Part shown: piece after piece, positions 8,459 through 18,659 of the stretch
Layout: every line of letters begins with the position of its first letter
How positions within the stretch are numbered: position 1 is the stretch's first letter
DNA from: Bdellovibrionales bacterium
GTDB taxonomy: Bacteria; Bdellovibrionota; Bdellovibrionia; Bdellovibrionales; UBA1609
Reading direction: 5' to 3'
Length of the DNA: 64,000 nucleotides
Assembly (NCBI GenBank): GCA_016714165.1
Contig: JADJNU010000002.1
Location: 1,054,001 to 1,118,000, forward strand
The notes under the pieces: generated by a model
The model's database searches: none
What the model was told of the DNA's origin: nothing
What the model saw: only the letters and a program-made list of their open reading frames with translations
Program-made: the position numbers and the translations under genes

Positions 8459-11059
8459 CTACCAGGGTCGGTCTCTCCCAATTGCTGTGATGACTGAAGG
8501 CTGTGAAAAGAGGGATTGGGCAAGGTCTTGAATATCCTTCCCAGTGACAACCTCAAGCTTCTCTGCGTAGCGAAATGCTTCACGATAATCAAGACCATAG
8601 ACCTCGTCAAAAAGAATCGCCGCTGTAATGGCCGAATTTTTCTGAAGATCAATATCATGGCGACCGATCAAATAGCTTCGCGCGCGAATAATTTCTGCCT
8701 CAGGAACCAATTGATCGCACAGTTTATCAAATTCTGTTTGCATCATCTGAATCGCCTTTGCGCCCTTTTCTGGAGAGCACCCAATATATGCGCCGAAATA
8801 GCCGGCATCTATTCCTTCCATTCGCAAAGGAGCCACCGAATAAGCAAGGGACGCCTTGTCTCTCAGTTCAAGAAATAAACGCCCACCCTGACCAGCTAAA
8901 ATTGACTGCAAAACTTGCAGTGTGTAACGCCTCTTGTCCGTAAAGGTAATTCCAGGATACCCAACAACGATGTGGGTTTGTTCTTTATCGCTTGGAAGGT
9001 AAGATCTGATGGGAACGCTTGGCCTTTTGAACTCAAACATTTCCCGCTTGATTTCTCCCTCTGGCAATTTTTCTAAGAAATCCGTTAGGCTCACTCTGAG
9101 TTTTCCTTCGTCCAAATGCCCCGATGCCACCGCCGTAAAATTTTTTCTTGATACCATCATTTTATAATGTGAAATCAAATCCTCTCGAGTGATAGATTTG
9201 ATGCTAGATTCTTCACCTAGGGGATCACGACCATAAGGATGTTTGCCAAACATATTAGCCATGAAATCGTGGATGGCCACCTGTGCCGGATTGTCATTTC
9301 GATTCTTCAGCTGCTCCAGAACAACAATTTTCTCTCGCTCTATTATTTCTTCGCTAAACAAGGGTTCCAATAGGACTTTCCCAAAAATGTCCAAGCTCTT
9401 TGACCAAAAAGCCGACATGGCAGTGAGATTAATCCCAGCTGTGTTGCGTCCTCCAAACGAAGACAGCCCGGCGGCCATGCTTTCCATGGTTTTATACATT
9501 TCAGATTCCGATAGACTTTCTGTGGTCGTCGCCCAAGTCCGCGCCAACAGTTCCGTAAGACCGCACTTATTGGGACTTTCGAGACGCAGTCCTCCTCGAA
9601 AAGCACATCTCAAATTTACAACAGGGGTCTCATGAGAGGTTCGAACAATAAAAACTCCTCCCTTAAGAAGATGTCTCTTTGGAAGATTCTCACTCGAAGC
9701 CTTATTGCCGGCCATTTTCCATTTTAGTTTGGGATCATTTTTTTGTGCCTTTTTTGACCTAGCTTTCCTTTTTGCAGGTACGGAAAAGGATTTTGCCCAA
9801 TTTTTTAGTATCTCCTCAGCCGTCTTTTCTCCGCGGGAGGTCGTCAATATCATGCTGAGGGTTTTGGGATGAATATATTTTCTTGCTACTCGAAGAATGT
9901 CCTCTGAAGTCAAAGAATAGACCGATTTAATAAATTCACTAAAATACCGGTAGTCTCCAAAAAGATGTTCATAGGAGCCAAATTTCCTTGCCATTCCATC
10001 AACCGTTTCTAAGGCATAAAACTCCTCACTCGCTAAATTGACAACGGCCTTCTTTATTTCTTCCTCTTCAGGTGCTTGAGAAAGAATGGCGTCAAGTTCA
10101 TCACGAATTCCGTTCAAGGCCACTTCCAAATTCTCCCGTGTCGTGGAGAGTGAAACAGCAAAAAATCCAGGATCAATAGGAGAGAAGTTACTCGCGCCAA
10201 TATAGTTTACAATTGGACGATCAAGCCTGAGTCGCTTTGTTAATCTGGAGCTGTCTCCTTGACCAAGTATGAGGGCTAGCACCTCAAGAGCTGGTGTATC
10301 CTTATGACGAATGGGAGGTGTCTTCCAGGCTAAAGTTAAAAGCGTTTCTTCAAAAGACACCTTTTCCATCTTAATTCTTGGCGATTTCTGGACGAATTCC
10401 TTGGCACGCTTCACTTTTCTCAGTTTAAAAGGCCGCAAGGCTCCGAACAGTCTCTCCACCTTCTTCTTCATCTCATTATGTTGGAAATCACCCACAACCA
10501 ATAAGGTCATATTTTTAGGAACATAACGACTCTGGTAGTACTCAATGATTTTTTTTCTTGAAATGGATCGTATCACCTTTTCAAAGCCAATAACTGGGAT
10601 TCCATAGGGATGCTTCTTATAACATGTTGAAAACAAAAGTTGACTGGAGCGGCGATGAGGATCGTCCTGGCCACGCTTGATTTCCTCAATTACAACTTCT
10701 CGTTCATTGTTAATTTCCTGCTCATCAAAGAGAGGAAATCCCATCATTTCGACGATGGCATCTAAAGCCGTGTCGGAAAAATGTTTAGAAATCGTTATAT
10801 AAAATACTGTTTGATCAAAAGAAGTATACGCGTTGAGCTCGCCACCGGCCCCTTCAACGGTCGAAGCAATTTGCCCAACCCCATATTTCCTGGTTCCTTT
10901 AAAAAGGAGATGTTCAATGAAATGACTGATTCCCTCTTCTCCTTTGCGTTCGTCTGCGCTCCCCGTTTTCACCCACATCTGAACTGAGATGACAGGTGAT
11001 TTGTTGCTCTCTACGAAGAGAACTTTCAAACCGTTTTTTAATTGAAATTTCTTAGACAT
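8459..11059 (-). CDS. M16 family zinc metallopeptidase, two-domain
   Basis: Predicted zinc protease of the pitrilysin/insulinase (M16) type. The N-terminal half carries the inverted zinc motif HFIEH (residues 46-50), with the third ligand expected in the NEREVVIEEI segment about 75 residues later. The second half (from about residue 450) repeats the M16 fold but lacks HxxEH, as in other fused two-half members where the second half is structural. No signal peptide is evident at the N-terminus (MSKKFQLKNGLKVLFVE), so it would be cytoplasmic unless exported by another route. Its start lies 16 bases from the divergent hemW start, and no clear ribosome site is visible. A lysine/arginine-rich linker (residues ~425-450) joins the halves. 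Confidence 0.92.
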   Translation of the reverse strand: MSKKFQLKNGLKVLFVESNKSPVISVQMWVKTGSADERKGEEGISHFIEHLLFKGTRKYGVGQIASTVEGAGGELNAYTSFDQTVFYITISKHFSDTALDAIVEMMGFPLFDEQEINNEREVVIEEIKRGQDDPHRRSSQLLFSTCYKKHPYGIPVIGFEKVIRSISRKKIIEYYQSRYVPKNMTLLVVGDFQHNEMKKKVERLFGALRPFKLRKVKRAKEFVQKSPRIKMEKVSFEETLLTLAWKTPPIRHKDTPALEVLALILGQGDSSRLTKRLRLDRPIVNYIGASNFSPIDPGFFAVSLSTTRENLEVALNGIRDELDAILSQAPEEEEIKKAVVNLASEEFYALETVDGMARKFGSYEHLFGDYRYFSEFIKSVYSLTSEDILRVARKYIHPKTLSMILTTSRGEKTAEEILKNWAKSFSVPAKRKARSKKAQKNDPKLKWKMAGNKASSENLPKRHLLKGGVFIVRTSHETPVVNLRCAFRGGLRLESPNKCGLTELLARTWATTTESLSESEMYKTMESMAAGLSSFGGRNTAGINLTAMSAFWSKSLDIFGKVLLEPLFSEEIIEREKIVVLEQLKNRNDNPAQVAIHDFMANMFGKHPYGRDPLGEESSIKSITREDLISHYKMMVSRKNFTAVASGHLDEGKLRVSLTDFLEKLPEGEIKREMFEFKRPSVPIRSYLPSDKEQTHIVVGYPGITFTDKRRYTLQVLQSILAGQGGRLFLELRDKASLAYSVAPLRMEGIDAGYFGAYIGCSPEKGAKAIQMMQTEFDKLCDQLVPEAEIIRARSYLIGRHDIDLQKNSAITAAILFDEVYGLDYREAFRYAEKLEVVTGKDIQDLAQSLFSQPSVITAIGRDRPW

Positions 11060-11075
11060 CGTTTAATACCTGCCT

Positions 11076-12257
11076 ATGGACTTTGGTGTTTATGTCCACA
11101 TTCCTTATTGTTTACAGCGTTGTCGTTACTGCGACTTCACCACTTTTGAATTCAGTGAGATCATGCCTCCCGAAAAATACCTGCAAATTCTTCTCCGTGA
11201 AATTCAGCAACGATCCTCCCTGTTTGAACCGACTAAATTGGCAAGCCTTTACTTTGGAGGAGGAACTCCAAGCCTTATCCCCGCTTCTTCCATTCTATCC
11301 ATTATTAGTGAGCTTGCCAATTGCGGCTTTGAGATTGATTCGGATTCAGAAGTGACTATTGAAATCAACCCCGCCACAATTAACGAGGAAAAGCTAGACT
11401 TCTATATCAAATCTGGCATCAATCGGTTCAGCGTTGGTGCTCAAACCTTTAATGATGAACTTCTCAAACTTTGCGGAAGACGCCATCTCGCTGAAGACAC
11501 TCGTCACACGCTAAGACTATTGAGGGAGAGAGGCCTCAATTATTCCTTTGACCTTCTGTTTGCCCTACCCAGCCAAACCTTGGACCAGCTCGAGCTAGAT
11601 TTAGATGAAGTCGAACTGTTTGACCCACCGCATTTGAGCGCCTATTGTTTGACAGTTCCAAGTGGCCATCCCATGGAAAAAAACCGGCCGCCGGAGGGAA
11701 CTCAAATTGACATGTTTGAAGCTATCGAGGTCCGACTCAGAACCATGGGGATAAGCAAATATGAAATTTCAAATTTTTCAAAGCCAAAAATGGAGTCTCG
11801 CCACAACCTACTCTACTGGAAGAACGGAACCTATTGGGGTTTAGGCCTCAGCGCCCATTCCTATGATCCTCGAATGCAGCAGGGAGTGCGATTTTGGAAC
11901 TCAAGTAGTCTAAATACTTACGAAAGCCAAATAAATGGGCTTCAAGGAGACGAGAGGCATCTTGGATTTCCCTCAAGCCAGATTGAGTATTTGAAGGTCC
12001 ATGAAGCTTTGACCGATTTCTGTCATACTTCGCTTCGAATAAGGGAAGGACTCTCCCTTATTCGTCTCTTCTCTGAATTTGGCCCGTCCGTAGCAGAAAT
12101 TGTTGTCCCTAAATTGATAAATCTTGAGCAAACAGGCCTCCTTGCTAGAAATGAACGGGCTTGGACCTTAACCTCCAAAGGAGAGCGACTGAGCAATCGA
12201 ATATTTCTGGAGCTGACTTTTGAAAGGCAAGATTTCGCCACAGAAAGTACCAACTAA
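11076..12257 (+). CDS. hemW: Radical SAM heme chaperone HemW (HemN-like)
   Basis: Radical SAM protein of the coproporphyrinogen oxidase-like family. The [4Fe-4S] motif CLQRCRYC (Cys12, Cys16, Cys19) is intact, followed by the SAM-binding GGGTPS near residue 64. The HNLLYW motif near residue 247 is the HNxxYW heme-binding signature that distinguishes HemW from true HemN, and the length of 393 residues fits HemW. I therefore favour a heme chaperone over an oxygen-independent coproporphyrinogen III oxidase. It starts 16 bases from the divergent M16 gene; no good ribosome site precedes the ATG, so a short-leader or leaderless mRNA is possible. It ends just before the grpE promoter region. Confidence 0.9.
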   Translation: MDFGVYVHIPYCLQRCRYCDFTTFEFSEIMPPEKYLQILLREIQQRSSLFEPTKLASLYFGGGTPSLIPASSILSIISELANCGFEIDSDSEVTIEINPATINEEKLDFYIKSGINRFSVGAQTFNDELLKLCGRRHLAEDTRHTLRLLRERGLNYSFDLLFALPSQTLDQLELDLDEVELFDPPHLSAYCLTVPSGHPMEKNRPPEGTQIDMFEAIEVRLRTMGISKYEISNFSKPKMESRHNLLYWKNGTYWGLGLSAHSYDPRMQQGVRFWNSSSLNTYESQINGLQGDERHLGFPSSQIEYLKVHEALTDFCHTSLRIREGLSLIRLFSEFGPSVAEIVVPKLINLEQTGLLARNERAWTLTSKGERLSNRIFLELTFERQDFATESTN

Positions 12258-12271
12258 CTCGATTTGACGCA

Positions 12272-12296
12272 TTGACAAACGGTGTTTTGCCTCCAT
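12272..12296 (+). promoter_or_regulatory. Sigma-32-like heat-shock promoter for grpE-dnaJ
   Basis: TTGACA at 12272-12277, a 13-base spacer, then CTCCAT at 12291-12296 (CTCCATAC). This resembles the RpoH pattern CTTGAAA-N13-CCCCATNT with one or two mismatches per box, and it stands directly before the heat-shock genes. A TATAAT at 12306-12311 is too far (28 bases) from TTGACA for a standard sigma-70 promoter. Transcription would begin near 12305, downstream of the longest grpE reading-frame start. Confidence 0.5.
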
Positions 12297-12338
12297 ACTT
12301 TGGCCTATAATAACGATACTATTTCTTTGGAGGATCTC

Positions 12339-12914
12339 TTGTCGGGTGATGGTAGAAATCGGAGCAATGGAGACAGACCAGACCACAACGAAATTATAAG
12401 CGAACAGGGGGAGATCTCAATTGAAAATTCTCAAGATTATTCCTCCACTCAGCTCAGCGAGGAATTGGAAAAATGCAAAAGCGATTTCCTTTACTTAAAG
12501 GCAGAGTTCGATAACTATAAAAAGCATATGATTCGTGAGAGATCTGATTTGGTTAAGTACGGATCAGAAAGGCTTATTCTGTCTTTGCTGGATGTGTTGG
12601 ACGTGCTGGACAGAGCGCTTGAGATGAACGTCAGTCCTGATACGATCGAGGCCTTTGTGAACGGAGTCCGACTGACAGCAGAGGAGTTGCGAGGAGTTTT
12701 GGCTCGTTTTGGAGTTCTGGGGACAGACCCGATAGGTGAGCAATTTGACCCTTCATTGCATGAGGCATTGAGCAGTGAGGAAACAAATCAGACCCCTGCC
12801 GGGCATATCAGCAGAGTATTTAGACGAGCTTATAAACTTCATGACCGCGTGATTCGACCCGCCCAGGTTGTGGTGGCCAGAGAACCTCAATCTGGAAACA
12901 GTGATCGGCAATGA
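12339..12914 (+). CDS. grpE: Nucleotide exchange factor GrpE
   Basis: Co-chaperone that releases ADP from DnaK. The body matches GrpE: a long N-terminal coiled coil with the [10 protein letters not shown] motif, then the beta domain ending in [23 protein letters not shown] chose the TTG at 12339 because GGAGG (12329-12333) lies 5 bases before it, giving 191 residues; the frame also opens at a GTG at 12282, but that lies upstream of the expected transcription start of the sigma-32-like promoter. The first 60 or so residues are acidic and probably disordered. dnaJ follows after 22 bases. dnaK is not in the window. Confidence 0.92.
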   Translation: MSGDGRNRSNGDRPDHNEIISEQGEISIENSQDYSSTQLSEELEKCKSDFLYLKAEFDNYKKHMIRERSDLVKYGSERLILSLLDVLDVLDRALEMNVSPDTIEAFVNGVRLTAEELRGVLARFGVLGTDPIGEQFDPSLHEALSSEETNQTPAGHISRVFRRAYKLHDRVIRPAQVVVAREPQSGNSDRQ

Positions 12915-12936
12915 TACAGCAGTAGAGAGGTTGATT

Positions 12937-13953
12937 TTGTCCAAACGTGATTACTACTCAGCGCTAGGAATTTCTCGCTCAGCCACGGTGGAAGACATTA
13001 AGAAATCCTACCGCAAATTGGCATTAAAGTATCATCCGGACAAGAATCCTGGCAATCATCAGGCAGAAGAGCGCTTCAAGGAAATCAGCGAAGCCTATGA
13101 AGTTCTCAGGGACCCAAAAAAGCGACAGATGTACGACCAATTTGGCCAAGCGGGAGCACAGGCTGGAGGTTTTGGCGGCGGTAGGAATCCCTTTGGAGGA
13201 GGGACTGCTGGCGGACCTGGCTTTGGCGATTTTGGAGGATTTGGAGGCGGTGACGTCGGCTCGGCCAATGACATATTTAATGAATTTTTCGGCGAGGTCT
13301 TTGGTGGTGGGCGGCGCGGTCGAGGGGGCCCAAGACCAGACGCCCAGGGATTTGATCGTCAACAAGGTGCTGACCTTCGATATACGCTGTCAATTAGTTT
13401 TGAAGAGGCTGCCAAGGGTTGCGAAAAAATGATCTCTTTCGTTCGGAGAAGAGGCAATAAGGAGGAAACCGCGAAACTTTCTATCACGGTCCCCTCTGGG
13501 GTTCGTAACGGACAACGCCTAAAGTTACGTGGAGAAGGTGATTCAACACAAAAGGGCGGAGCTCCGGGAGACCTTTTTGTCATAGTGACTTTGCAAGACC
13601 ATCCGCTTTTCAAGAGGGATGGAAACGACGTGACCTTGGACCTGCCCATTTCTTTTGTAGACGCTATTTTGGGCACGGAGATTGAAATCCCAACTCTATT
13701 GGGAAAGGCCAGCCTAAAGATTCCATCTGGAACTCATACCGGTCAGGTCTTCAGACTTAAAAATAAGGGTTTTCCTGCAATTGGCGAACATGCGGCTGGG
13801 GATATGCTCATCCGCATTGTTATCGATATTCCTCAGGAGATAAGCGAATCAGAAAGAGCGGCTATTTCTAAATTATCACATCTTACTCAGAAATCTCCGA
13901 TGGTGGCAGAATTTATGACCAACGCTCAACAAGTTATAAAAAGCCGAAAATGA
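12937..13953 (+). CDS. dnaJ: Class II J-domain co-chaperone (DnaJ/CbpA-like, no zinc finger)
   Basis: Stimulates DnaK ATPase and delivers substrates. From the TTG at 12937 (GAGAGG 6 bases upstream) the product is 338 residues: J domain at 1-70 with HPD at 33-35, a Gly/Phe-rich linker at about 75-135, and two C-terminal beta domains. The four CxxCxGxG repeats of canonical DnaJ are absent (only one Cys lies in the region where they would be), so it is a class II J protein like CbpA. Its place right behind grpE suggests it may serve as a main J partner here, which is an inference. The stop overlaps the next gene by 4 bases (ATGA). A longer frame to 12868 would overlap grpE. Confidence 0.88.
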   Translation: MSKRDYYSALGISRSATVEDIKKSYRKLALKYHPDKNPGNHQAEERFKEISEAYEVLRDPKKRQMYDQFGQAGAQAGGFGGGRNPFGGGTAGGPGFGDFGGFGGGDVGSANDIFNEFFGEVFGGGRRGRGGPRPDAQGFDRQQGADLRYTLSISFEEAAKGCEKMISFVRRRGNKEETAKLSITVPSGVRNGQRLKLRGEGDSTQKGGAPGDLFVIVTLQDHPLFKRDGNDVTLDLPISFVDAILGTEIEIPTLLGKASLKIPSGTHTGQVFRLKNKGFPAIGEHAAGDMLIRIVIDIPQEISESERAAISKLSHLTQKSPMVAEFMTNAQQVIKSRK

Positions 13954-15950
13954 AATCAAAAGTTTTTTGTTTCTTTTCAAATTCTCTCGTTTGTCTGATT
14001 CTTCTGAGTTTGGGTTCTTGTGTCAGTACGCCAAAAAAAAAGGAGCCTACTGCGGCGGCTCGGCCGGTTCTGGATATACTAAACAAAGTACAAATTGATA
14101 TGGCCGCGGGTTCTTATGAGAGAGCCTTAACCAAACTCAAGGGAATCGTTCAAAAGCACCCCGAATCTGACCTCGCTGACGACGCCTATATTCTTATGGG
14201 TCAGATTTACATGGATCGTCGTGACTATCGAAGCGCCTATGAATCCTACATCTCCGTCGTGAATAGCACAGTATTTAGCCCGCGGGAAACAGATGCTCTG
14301 TTGGGAGCCGCTCGTGCCTTAGCAAAACTTGGCAGTTATGATGAGGTCCTTAGCCTCACCAATAAATGTCTTGCCATGCAGGGACTCTCGGATTCTGCTC
14401 GGCTGGACATTTATCGATTGAGGTTTCAAGTATTGAGCGAGGTTGGAGATCGAATCGATGCATTGAGAACATTGATTTTTCTCGCTGAAAACGATACTGA
14501 CCTCAAGCTAAGGGAAGTACACAAAAATCGGGCCTTGGACTTTGTTGAATCTCACTTGAGTGATCCTGATTTGGAAATTGTGGCAAAGGACAAGAGTTTT
14601 GGCTTCGTCCGCAGTATTGCTGTTTTGAGAATGGGTACTTTGCTTTTTGAACAAAGAGATTTTTCAAGATCTTACGATTTTCTCATAGAGGCAGTGGAAC
14701 TCGCTCCAGAAAGCGATATTTCAGAAAAGGCGTCAAATCTCCTCAAACAAATTGAAGCCCGACGGAAAGTTGATCCTTTCACGGTGGGGACGGTCTTGCC
14801 ACTTTCGGGCAAAGCCTCAACCTACGCTTACAAAACATTAAGGGGCATTCAACTCGGATTGGGAATTTATGGACCCAATCCTTCAAAGATCAGATTGGCG
14901 GTCCTCGATAGCGAGGGAAATCCTGATATTGCGAGAAGATCTGTCGAAAGACTCGTGACCGAAGACCATGTCATCGCATTGATTGGAAGCCTTCTCAGTA
15001 AAACATCAGTCGCCGTGGCTTCGAAAGCTGATGAGTTGGGTGTACCAAGCATTGCTCTCTCTCAAAAATCTGGGATTACGGAAATTGGACCTACCGTTTT
15101 CAGAAATGCACTCACCAGCGAAATGCAAGTTCGCCAGTTGGTGAATGTCGCTATGAATGATTTGGGAATATCCCGTTTTGCAATCATGTATCCCAATGAT
15201 GCATACGGGGTCGAATATGCCAATTTATTCTGGGACGAAGTCTTAGCGAGGGGCGGGTCCATTTCGGGCGCCCAGACTTACGAACCTAATCAAACGGACT
15301 TTAGCGGACCCGTACAGCGCTTAGTGGGTACCTTTTATATTGAGGATCGTTTAGAGGAATATAAGCACAGATTAAAAGAATGGCATAAAAAAAATGGTTC
15401 TGTTGGCGGACGTACCTCTCCTCCAGAAGAAGTTCTGCAACCATTGATAGATTTCGAGGCTTTATTTATTCCAGACGGCGTTCGATCCGTCAGTCAGATT
15501 GCACCAATGCTCGCGTATCAGGAAGTAAAGGGGGTAAAATTACTTGGAACCAATCTTTGGAATACACCCGAACTGGCTGAAAAAGGTGAGAAATTCGCTG
15601 AGGGGTCTATTTTTGTTGATGGCCTTCTGGCGCATGATCCACATTTTAAGGAATCCCATTTTTTTAGGGATTTCGTTTCAACGTTTCACGATGAGCCCGG
15701 ACTATTTGAAGTTCAGGGTTACGATGCAGGTCTAGTTCTTAGAGAGCTTATTGAAGACGGAGAACGCAGTCGTATTGGGCTTACCGAACATTTGGCCCAA
15801 TTAAAGGCCTTCAGGGGAGTTCTGGGGACCCTCTACACCAACAAGTCTCGGGAAGTCGAACGCCCGACCTTTCCTCTCTTTATTGATAAGGGAGTGATCA
15901 ACGGGTGGAAGAATACTTCGGCCATTCAGTCAGAAAAGCGAACAAAGTAG
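13950..15950 (+). CDS. LpoA-like lipoprotein: TPR region plus periplasmic-binding-protein fold
   Basis: Exported lipoprotein: signal peptide with lipobox LSLGSC, lipidated Cys24. Residues ~40-275 are helical repeats of TPR type (e.g. [19 protein letters not shown]), and ~280-650 form a type 1 periplasmic-binding/Leu-Ile-Val receptor fold ([57 protein letters not shown]). This order and the 666-residue length match LpoA, the outer-membrane lipoprotein activator of penicillin-binding protein 1A in gammaproteobacteria. A role in activating peptidoglycan synthesis is plausible, but a solute receptor cannot be excluded. It overlaps dnaJ by 4 bases and so is probably co-translated with the heat-shock genes. 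Confidence 0.8.
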   Translation: MKSKVFCFFSNSLVCLILLSLGSCVSTPKKKEPTAAARPVLDILNKVQIDMAAGSYERALTKLKGIVQKHPESDLADDAYILMGQIYMDRRDYRSAYESYISVVNSTVFSPRETDALLGAARALAKLGSYDEVLSLTNKCLAMQGLSDSARLDIYRLRFQVLSEVGDRIDALRTLIFLAENDTDLKLREVHKNRALDFVESHLSDPDLEIVAKDKSFGFVRSIAVLRMGTLLFEQRDFSRSYDFLIEAVELAPESDISEKASNLLKQIEARRKVDPFTVGTVLPLSGKASTYAYKTLRGIQLGLGIYGPNPSKIRLAVLDSEGNPDIARRSVERLVTEDHVIALIGSLLSKTSVAVASKADELGVPSIALSQKSGITEIGPTVFRNALTSEMQVRQLVNVAMNDLGISRFAIMYPNDAYGVEYANLFWDEVLARGGSISGAQTYEPNQTDFSGPVQRLVGTFYIEDRLEEYKHRLKEWHKKNGSVGGRTSPPEEVLQPLIDFEALFIPDGVRSVSQIAPMLAYQEVKGVKLLGTNLWNTPELAEKGEKFAEGSIFVDGLLAHDPHFKESHFFRDFVSTFHDEPGLFEVQGYDAGLVLRELIEDGERSRIGLTEHLAQLKAFRGVLGTLYTNKSREVERPTFPLFIDKGVINGWKNTSAIQSEKRTK

Positions 15951-16026
15951 TCCGTCAGTCAGATGGAGAGACTGATTACTTCTTCTCGAAATGGAAAATT
16001 GAGACCTAAGTCCAAATTTATTTTAT

Positions 16027-16055
16027 TTGAAACAGAAGTATTTTTTATAGATAAG
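16027..16055 (+). promoter_or_regulatory. Weak candidate sigma-70 promoter for lon
   Basis: TTGAAA at 16027-16032, a 17-base spacer, GATAAG at 16050-16055; the -10 box is only 4/6. The 297-base gap 15951-16247 holds no gene. It starts with a weak 6-bp inverted repeat (TCAGTC at 15955, GACTGA at 15970) without a T-run, and ends in a good GGAGG ribosome site before lon. Confidence 0.3.
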
Positions 16056-16247
16056 AATTAACAACATTTGAGTGCACCTGTACAAAGGTATCATGGATCT
16101 CACTTTTACCCGCAAAATACCTTGGGCAATTTGTTAAAATTCATGATTTCCGGACCATTTCTCCCCTTTTGCTATTAAAGGGATCCTCTATCGCTCCGAG
16201 AAGAAAGAGGGAGATTTAATTGATTTCCCGCCAATTGCGGAGGCTAT

Positions 16248-18659
16248 ATGAATTTTGACGATAAGGTCATCGACATACCAAAAACCCTGCCAATGTTACC
16301 TGTGCGTGACATTGTCGTTTTCCCTTATATGATACTCCCACTGTATGTTGGAAGAGAGTCCTCTATAAGAGCTGTAGAGGAATCTCTGGCTAAAAATCGT
16401 CTTATTTTTTTGGCATCCCAAAAGGAAATAACAGAAGAAAACCCCACCGAAAATACAATCTATCGAGTGGGCACGATTGCTATGATCATGAGGATGCGAA
16501 AACTATCGGACGGCCGAGTTAAGATCCTGATCCAGGGAGTGTCCAAGGGCCGTATTGTTCAATACAGCAAAACTAAACCTAGTTTTGAGGTTGAAGTCGA
16601 GAAGATCGAAGATCCGCAACAGGCAGGCCCTGCGATTGAATATGAGGCCATGATTCGCAATTCGAAGGAGCATCTTGAAAAAATCATTGCCCTAGGAAGA
16701 ATGCTGTCTCCTGACATTCTGTTGGTGTTGGACGATGTCACTGACCCAGGTCGCTTGGCTGATCTCATTGCTTCAAATTTAGGCCTCAAAGTCTCAGACG
16801 CGCAGAGCGTTCTTGAAACAGGCGATCCGAAGATACGTTTGAAACTCGTAAATGAAATTTTGGCGAGCGAATTAGAGGTCCTGCAAATGCAAGCTCGCAT
16901 CCGTAATACCGCCAAAGACGAGATGTCGAAAAGTCAACGCGAATACTTTTTGCGAGAGCAGATGAGAGCGATTAAAAATGAACTTGGCGATACCGATTCA
17001 AAAACTGAAGAGATCGACGAACTCAGAGAAAGAGTTGGAAATGCAGGCATGCCGGAAGAGGTTCTGAACGAGGCCCTGAAACAGCTCGGGCGCCTGGAAC
17101 GCATGCATCCAGACGCGAGCGAGGCCTCGATGGTGAGAACTTACCTCGACTGGATGGTGGACTTGCCTTGGAATAAGACCACTGTGGACAATTTGGACAT
17201 TGAGAGAGCTCAAAAAATTCTCAACGATGACCACTATGATCTACATAAGGTTAAAGATCGAATTCTGGAATTTCTTTCTGTTAGAAAGCTCAAAGTTAAA
17301 GATCTGAAGGGACCTATCTTGTGCTTTGCGGGCCCCCCCGGTGTTGGCAAGACCTCTCTTGGCAAATCCATCGCGAGGTCCATGGGCAGGGAGTATTTCC
17401 GTCTGTCTCTTGGTGGCGTTAAAGACGAGGCTGAGATACGCGGACATCGACGCACTTATGTAGGTGCAATGCCAGGAAAAATTGTGCAAGCACTCAAACA
17501 GGTAAAAACAAACAATCCTGTTATCGTACTCGATGAGATCGATAAACTTGGGTCGGACTTTCGAGGAGACCCAAGCTCTGCAATGCTGGAGGTTCTTGAT
17601 CCGGAACAGAATGCCTCCTTTCGGGACAATTACCTCAATGTTGACTTCGATCTGAGCAACGTACTCTTTATTGCCACGGCAAACGTCTTAGAGAACGTGC
17701 CTCCAGCACTCCGGGATAGAATGGAAATCATTCACATCTCTGGGTACACTGAAAATGACAAGGTACTCATCGCAAAGAAGCATCTTGTGGATCGCCAAAT
17801 AGAACAAAATGGAATCACCAAAAATGACCTCGAGTTTCTTGACGATGGGATCAAATATCTTATTTCGCACTATACCCGTGAGGCGGGACTACGAAATCTA
17901 GAGCGCGAGATTGGGTCGATTTGCCGAAAAGTCGCCAAACTTGTTGTGACCGGACATAAGGAAAAAGTCATCGTAGATGCGGAGAGAGTCTCAGATCTTC
18001 TGGGTCCGCCTAAATTTATCAGAGATGAAAAGATGAAGGAGCATCAGATCGGAATTTGCACGGGACTGGCTTGGACCCAAGCGGGGGGTGAGATCCTTTA
18101 TGTTGAAGCTCTTAAAATGAAGGGAAAAGGCGCGCTTGTCCTAACAGGTCAGCTCGGAGACGTAATGAAGGAATCTGCCTCTGCAGCTATGTCCTATGCA
18201 AAATCTCATTCAGCTGAACTAGGAATTGACGAAGATTGGTTTGACAAAAATGATGCCCACGTTCACCTTCCAGCCGGCGCAATTCCCAAAGATGGCCCTT
18301 CGGCAGGGGTCACATTGGCCACTTGCCTGACGAGCTTAATGACTGAGACACCTGTACGAAGCGACATTGCGATGACTGGCGAAATTACTCTTTCGGGTCG
18401 AGTTTTACCAGTCGGCGGAATCAAAGAAAAGGCTCTCGCGGCTTTAAGCCACGGAATCACCAAGGTTATTTTGCCGTTGGCTAACAAAAAAGATCTGTCA
18501 GATATTCCCTCGGAATTTAGAGAGAAGATGAATTTCATTTTCGTAGAAAATCTGGATGAAGTCTTTGCTTTAGCTTTTGATAGAAAGCCAAAGAAAAAGA
18601 AAGACATCATAAAGAGCACGAAAAAGCAGAAATTAGGTGCCAACCCCTCCGCTGCCTGA
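16248..18659 (+). CDS. lon: ATP-dependent protease Lon (La)
   Basis: Cytoplasmic AAA+ serine protease that degrades misfolded and regulatory proteins. At 803 residues it is a full-length LonA. Order: N-terminal substrate domain (LPMLPVRDIVVFPYM), coiled coil ending in KSQREYFLREQMRAI, AAA+ module with Walker A GPPGVGKTS and Walker B VIVLDEIDKLG, then the protease domain with the catalytic Ser in PKDGPSAGVTL and catalytic Lys in GGIKEKALAA. The C-terminal tail is lysine-rich. GGAGG lies 6 bases before the ATG. It stands alone, with a terminator-like hairpin overlapping its 3' end. Confidence 0.97.
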   Translation: MNFDDKVIDIPKTLPMLPVRDIVVFPYMILPLYVGRESSIRAVEESLAKNRLIFLASQKEITEENPTENTIYRVGTIAMIMRMRKLSDGRVKILIQGVSKGRIVQYSKTKPSFEVEVEKIEDPQQAGPAIEYEAMIRNSKEHLEKIIALGRMLSPDILLVLDDVTDPGRLADLIASNLGLKVSDAQSVLETGDPKIRLKLVNEILASELEVLQMQARIRNTAKDEMSKSQREYFLREQMRAIKNELGDTDSKTEEIDELRERVGNAGMPEEVLNEALKQLGRLERMHPDASEASMVRTYLDWMVDLPWNKTTVDNLDIERAQKILNDDHYDLHKVKDRILEFLSVRKLKVKDLKGPILCFAGPPGVGKTSLGKSIARSMGREYFRLSLGGVKDEAEIRGHRRTYVGAMPGKIVQALKQVKTNNPVIVLDEIDKLGSDFRGDPSSAMLEVLDPEQNASFRDNYLNVDFDLSNVLFIATANVLENVPPALRDRMEIIHISGYTENDKVLIAKKHLVDRQIEQNGITKNDLEFLDDGIKYLISHYTREAGLRNLEREIGSICRKVAKLVVTGHKEKVIVDAERVSDLLGPPKFIRDEKMKEHQIGICTGLAWTQAGGEILYVEALKMKGKGALVLTGQLGDVMKESASAAMSYAKSHSAELGIDEDWFDKNDAHVHLPAGAIPKDGPSAGVTLATCLTSLMTETPVRSDIAMTGEITLSGRVLPVGGIKEKALAALSHGITKVILPLANKKDLSDIPSEFREKMNFIFVENLDEVFALAFDRKPKKKKDIIKSTKKQKLGANPSAA

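Noticed and set aside
12272..12311. Sigma-70 promoter from TTGACA and TATAAT before grpE
   Set aside because: The boxes are 28 bases apart, far from the usual 16-18; the sigma-32-like reading fits better.
15955..15975. Terminator after the LpoA-like gene
   Set aside because: Only a 6-bp stem with a 9-base loop and no T-tract.
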